From Methylovulum sp. (lineage in GTDB: Bacteria > Pseudomonadota > Gammaproteobacteria > Methylococcales > Methylomonadaceae): a DNA stretch of 64,000 bases. Numbering within the stretch: position 1 is the stretch's first letter; each line of letters starts with the position of its first letter. The stretch is taken from contig NZ_JAQTZU010000014.1 of assembly GCF_028687615.1 (NCBI RefSeq), positions 35,724 through 99,723 on the forward strand, written 5' to 3'. This document shows positions 63,317 to 64,000 of this stretch, piece by piece. A program made the position numbers and the translations under genes. The notes under the pieces are model-generated. The model saw only the letters and a list, made by a program, of their open reading frames with translations, had not been told where the DNA came from and ran no database searches.

Positions 63317-63580
63317 AGCCCGTCTTGGTATGCCACTAAGCAAGAAACGGGGAAAGTGGTTCCCACTTGGAATTACGCGGTCGTCCATGCTTATGGCAGA
63401 TTGCAGGTGATTGATGATGCCAGTTGGCTGCGCAGCCAACTGGAAGCCCTGACCAACCAACACGAGGCGGCTTTTGCCGAACCGTGGGCGGTTGCGGATG
63501 CGCCGTCTGATTTCACGGAAAGGCTTATTGGCTCGATTATCGGCATTGAATTGGTGATAACCCGCTTGTCCGGCAAATGG
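63317..63580 (+). pseudogene. PaiB-like FMN-binding regulator, internal fragment
   Basis: From the MITE edge the frame reads SPSWYATKQETGKVVPTWNY, AVVHAYGRLQVIDDASWLRS, then FTERLIGSIIGIELVITRLS and GKW, where an insertion-sequence end begins. This is the middle of PaiB (negative transcriptional regulator, FMN-binding). Both ends are lost. Confidence 0.87.
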
Positions 63581-64000
63581 TGTCAAGTCCCGCCTGATCA
63601 TAAACCTTTTTAACAAACAACTCGGGCTTATCTTCTTGCCATTTTTGGACGGCTTGCATGGGTGTTTGATGGTTGATGGCGCGTTGTGGAATATGATGAT
63701 TATAGATAACCAGGTAGCTGAGCAAGGTCTTCTCCAATTCCTCGGCGGAGTTAAACCGGGTTTGCTTGAGCAATTCGCTGATCCGTCCATTAAAACGCTC
63801 CACCACTTGTGCCCCAGAGGGTATGCCGTTGGTTTGCGGATGTCTGGGCGGGCTTAAACGATGCTCAATGCCGAGCTTGTCACAAGCTTGGTCGAAACGG
63901 TGCTGCCCCGTAGGCTGCTTGCCTTTGCTGGTGAAACGGTCGGTGAACTGGGTGCCATTGTCAGTGGGCAGCTTGACGATTTTCATGGGCGCGGCTCGAA
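63537..64000 (-). CDS. IS481-type transposase, 3' part (5' end outside window)
   Basis: DDE integrase-core fragment: AAPMKIVKLPTDNGTQFTDR (catalytic Asp), HPQTNG, VVERFNGRISELLKQ (catalytic Glu) and LSYLVIYNHHIPQRAINHQT. The HPQTNG-MVERF motif is split by six extra residues IPSGAQ, encoded by an 18-bp unit at 63806-63823. The last 14 or so codons run past the element end into paiB. The frame continues beyond 64000. Confidence 0.9.
   Translation of the reverse strand, partial: RAAPMKIVKLPTDNGTQFTDRFTSKGKQPTGQHRFDQACDKLGIEHRLSPPRHPQTNGIPSGAQVVERFNGRISELLKQTRFNSAEELEKTLLSYLVIYNHHIPQRAINHQTPMQAVQKWQEDKPELFVKKVYDQAGLDTICRTSGLSPIQCR
63581..64000 (-). mobile_element. IS481-type insertion sequence, one end
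   Basis: The boundary is set by the point where paiB homology stops (GKW) and TGTCAAGTCCCGCCTGATCA begins, the likely terminal repeat. The other end is outside the window, so repeats and target duplication cannot be checked. Confidence 0.75.
63806..63823 (+). repeat. 18-bp mini-insert inside the IS481-type transposase
   Basis: CTTGTGCCC-CAGA-GGGTA, identical to the copy at 49340-49357. Its removal turns HPQTNG-IPSGAQ-VVERFN into HPQTNGMVERFN, the conserved family motif. Confidence 0.85.

Noticed and set aside
63080..63790. 236-codon minus-strand ORF
   Set aside because: It spans the MITE, the paiB fragment antisense and the transposase out of frame; a chance open frame.

Overview
The window looks like chromosomal DNA of a gammaproteobacterium of medium GC content. 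My best guess is a methanotroph-like member of Methylococcales. That is an inference from the overall gene set and the many short palindromic repeats; no methane-oxidation gene lies in the window, so it is not proven. The core is the conserved cluster initiator tRNA-fMet, rimP, nusA, infB, rbfA, truB, rpsO, pnp (20593-30191).

Layout. 1-5560: the 3' end of metG, small genes of unknown role, an HxlR regulator divergent from a secreted SnoaL-like protein, a methyltransferase, three copies of a TAACTGGGGTCAGAGTAAG palindromic repeat and a 193-bp MITE-like element. 5569-10498: tonB-exbB-exbD and a large TonB-dependent receptor. 10673-15069: secreted or redox genes (SMP-30-like protein, Tat-exported dienelactone hydrolase, cytochrome b561, c'-type cytochrome, Tat-exported Fe/Mn superoxide dismutase). 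15214-19636 (minus strand): ArsM-like methyltransferase, pentapeptide-repeat protein, CHASE2 adenylate cyclase. 19839-30241: family-5 uracil-DNA glycosylase, then the translation/RNA cluster, which carries an accessory insertion (a MITE and two antitoxin-like genes) between rbfA and truB.

32456-43565 is a Ter stress-response operon: three TerD-family proteins, an ATP-grasp enzyme, a phosphoribosyltransferase with a TRSP-type C terminus, a HAD phosphatase, a second phosphoribosyltransferase of the StiP/PELOTA type, a citrate-lyase-like C-C lyase and TerB. It is interrupted by an AAA ATPase/TOPRIM (DUF4276-like) pair of the kind found in phage defence, and by a broken gene carrying mobile repeats. 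43617-48904 (minus strand): a cupredoxin-cytochrome c fusion, a TIGR03032-TPR-glycosyltransferase-like fusion and a secreted beta-helix protein.

50660-61254 is a nearly complete uptake [NiFe]-hydrogenase operon (hyaAB, hupE, hyaC, hyaD, hupFGHIJK, hypAB) whose small subunit has the six-cysteine pattern of oxygen-tolerant group 1d enzymes. A vapBC pair with a frameshifted toxin sits between hyaB and hupE. 61255-64000 is a graveyard: a 5'-truncated hsdR, a paiB fragment cut by a MITE on one side and an IS481-type element on the other.

The most unusual signal is a 17-18 bp insert of pattern YTTRTRCCC-N(3-4)-GGGYA, seen eight times. In six places its removal restores either a transposase reading frame/motif or the arm of an inverted repeat, so it behaves like an extremely small mobile repeat.
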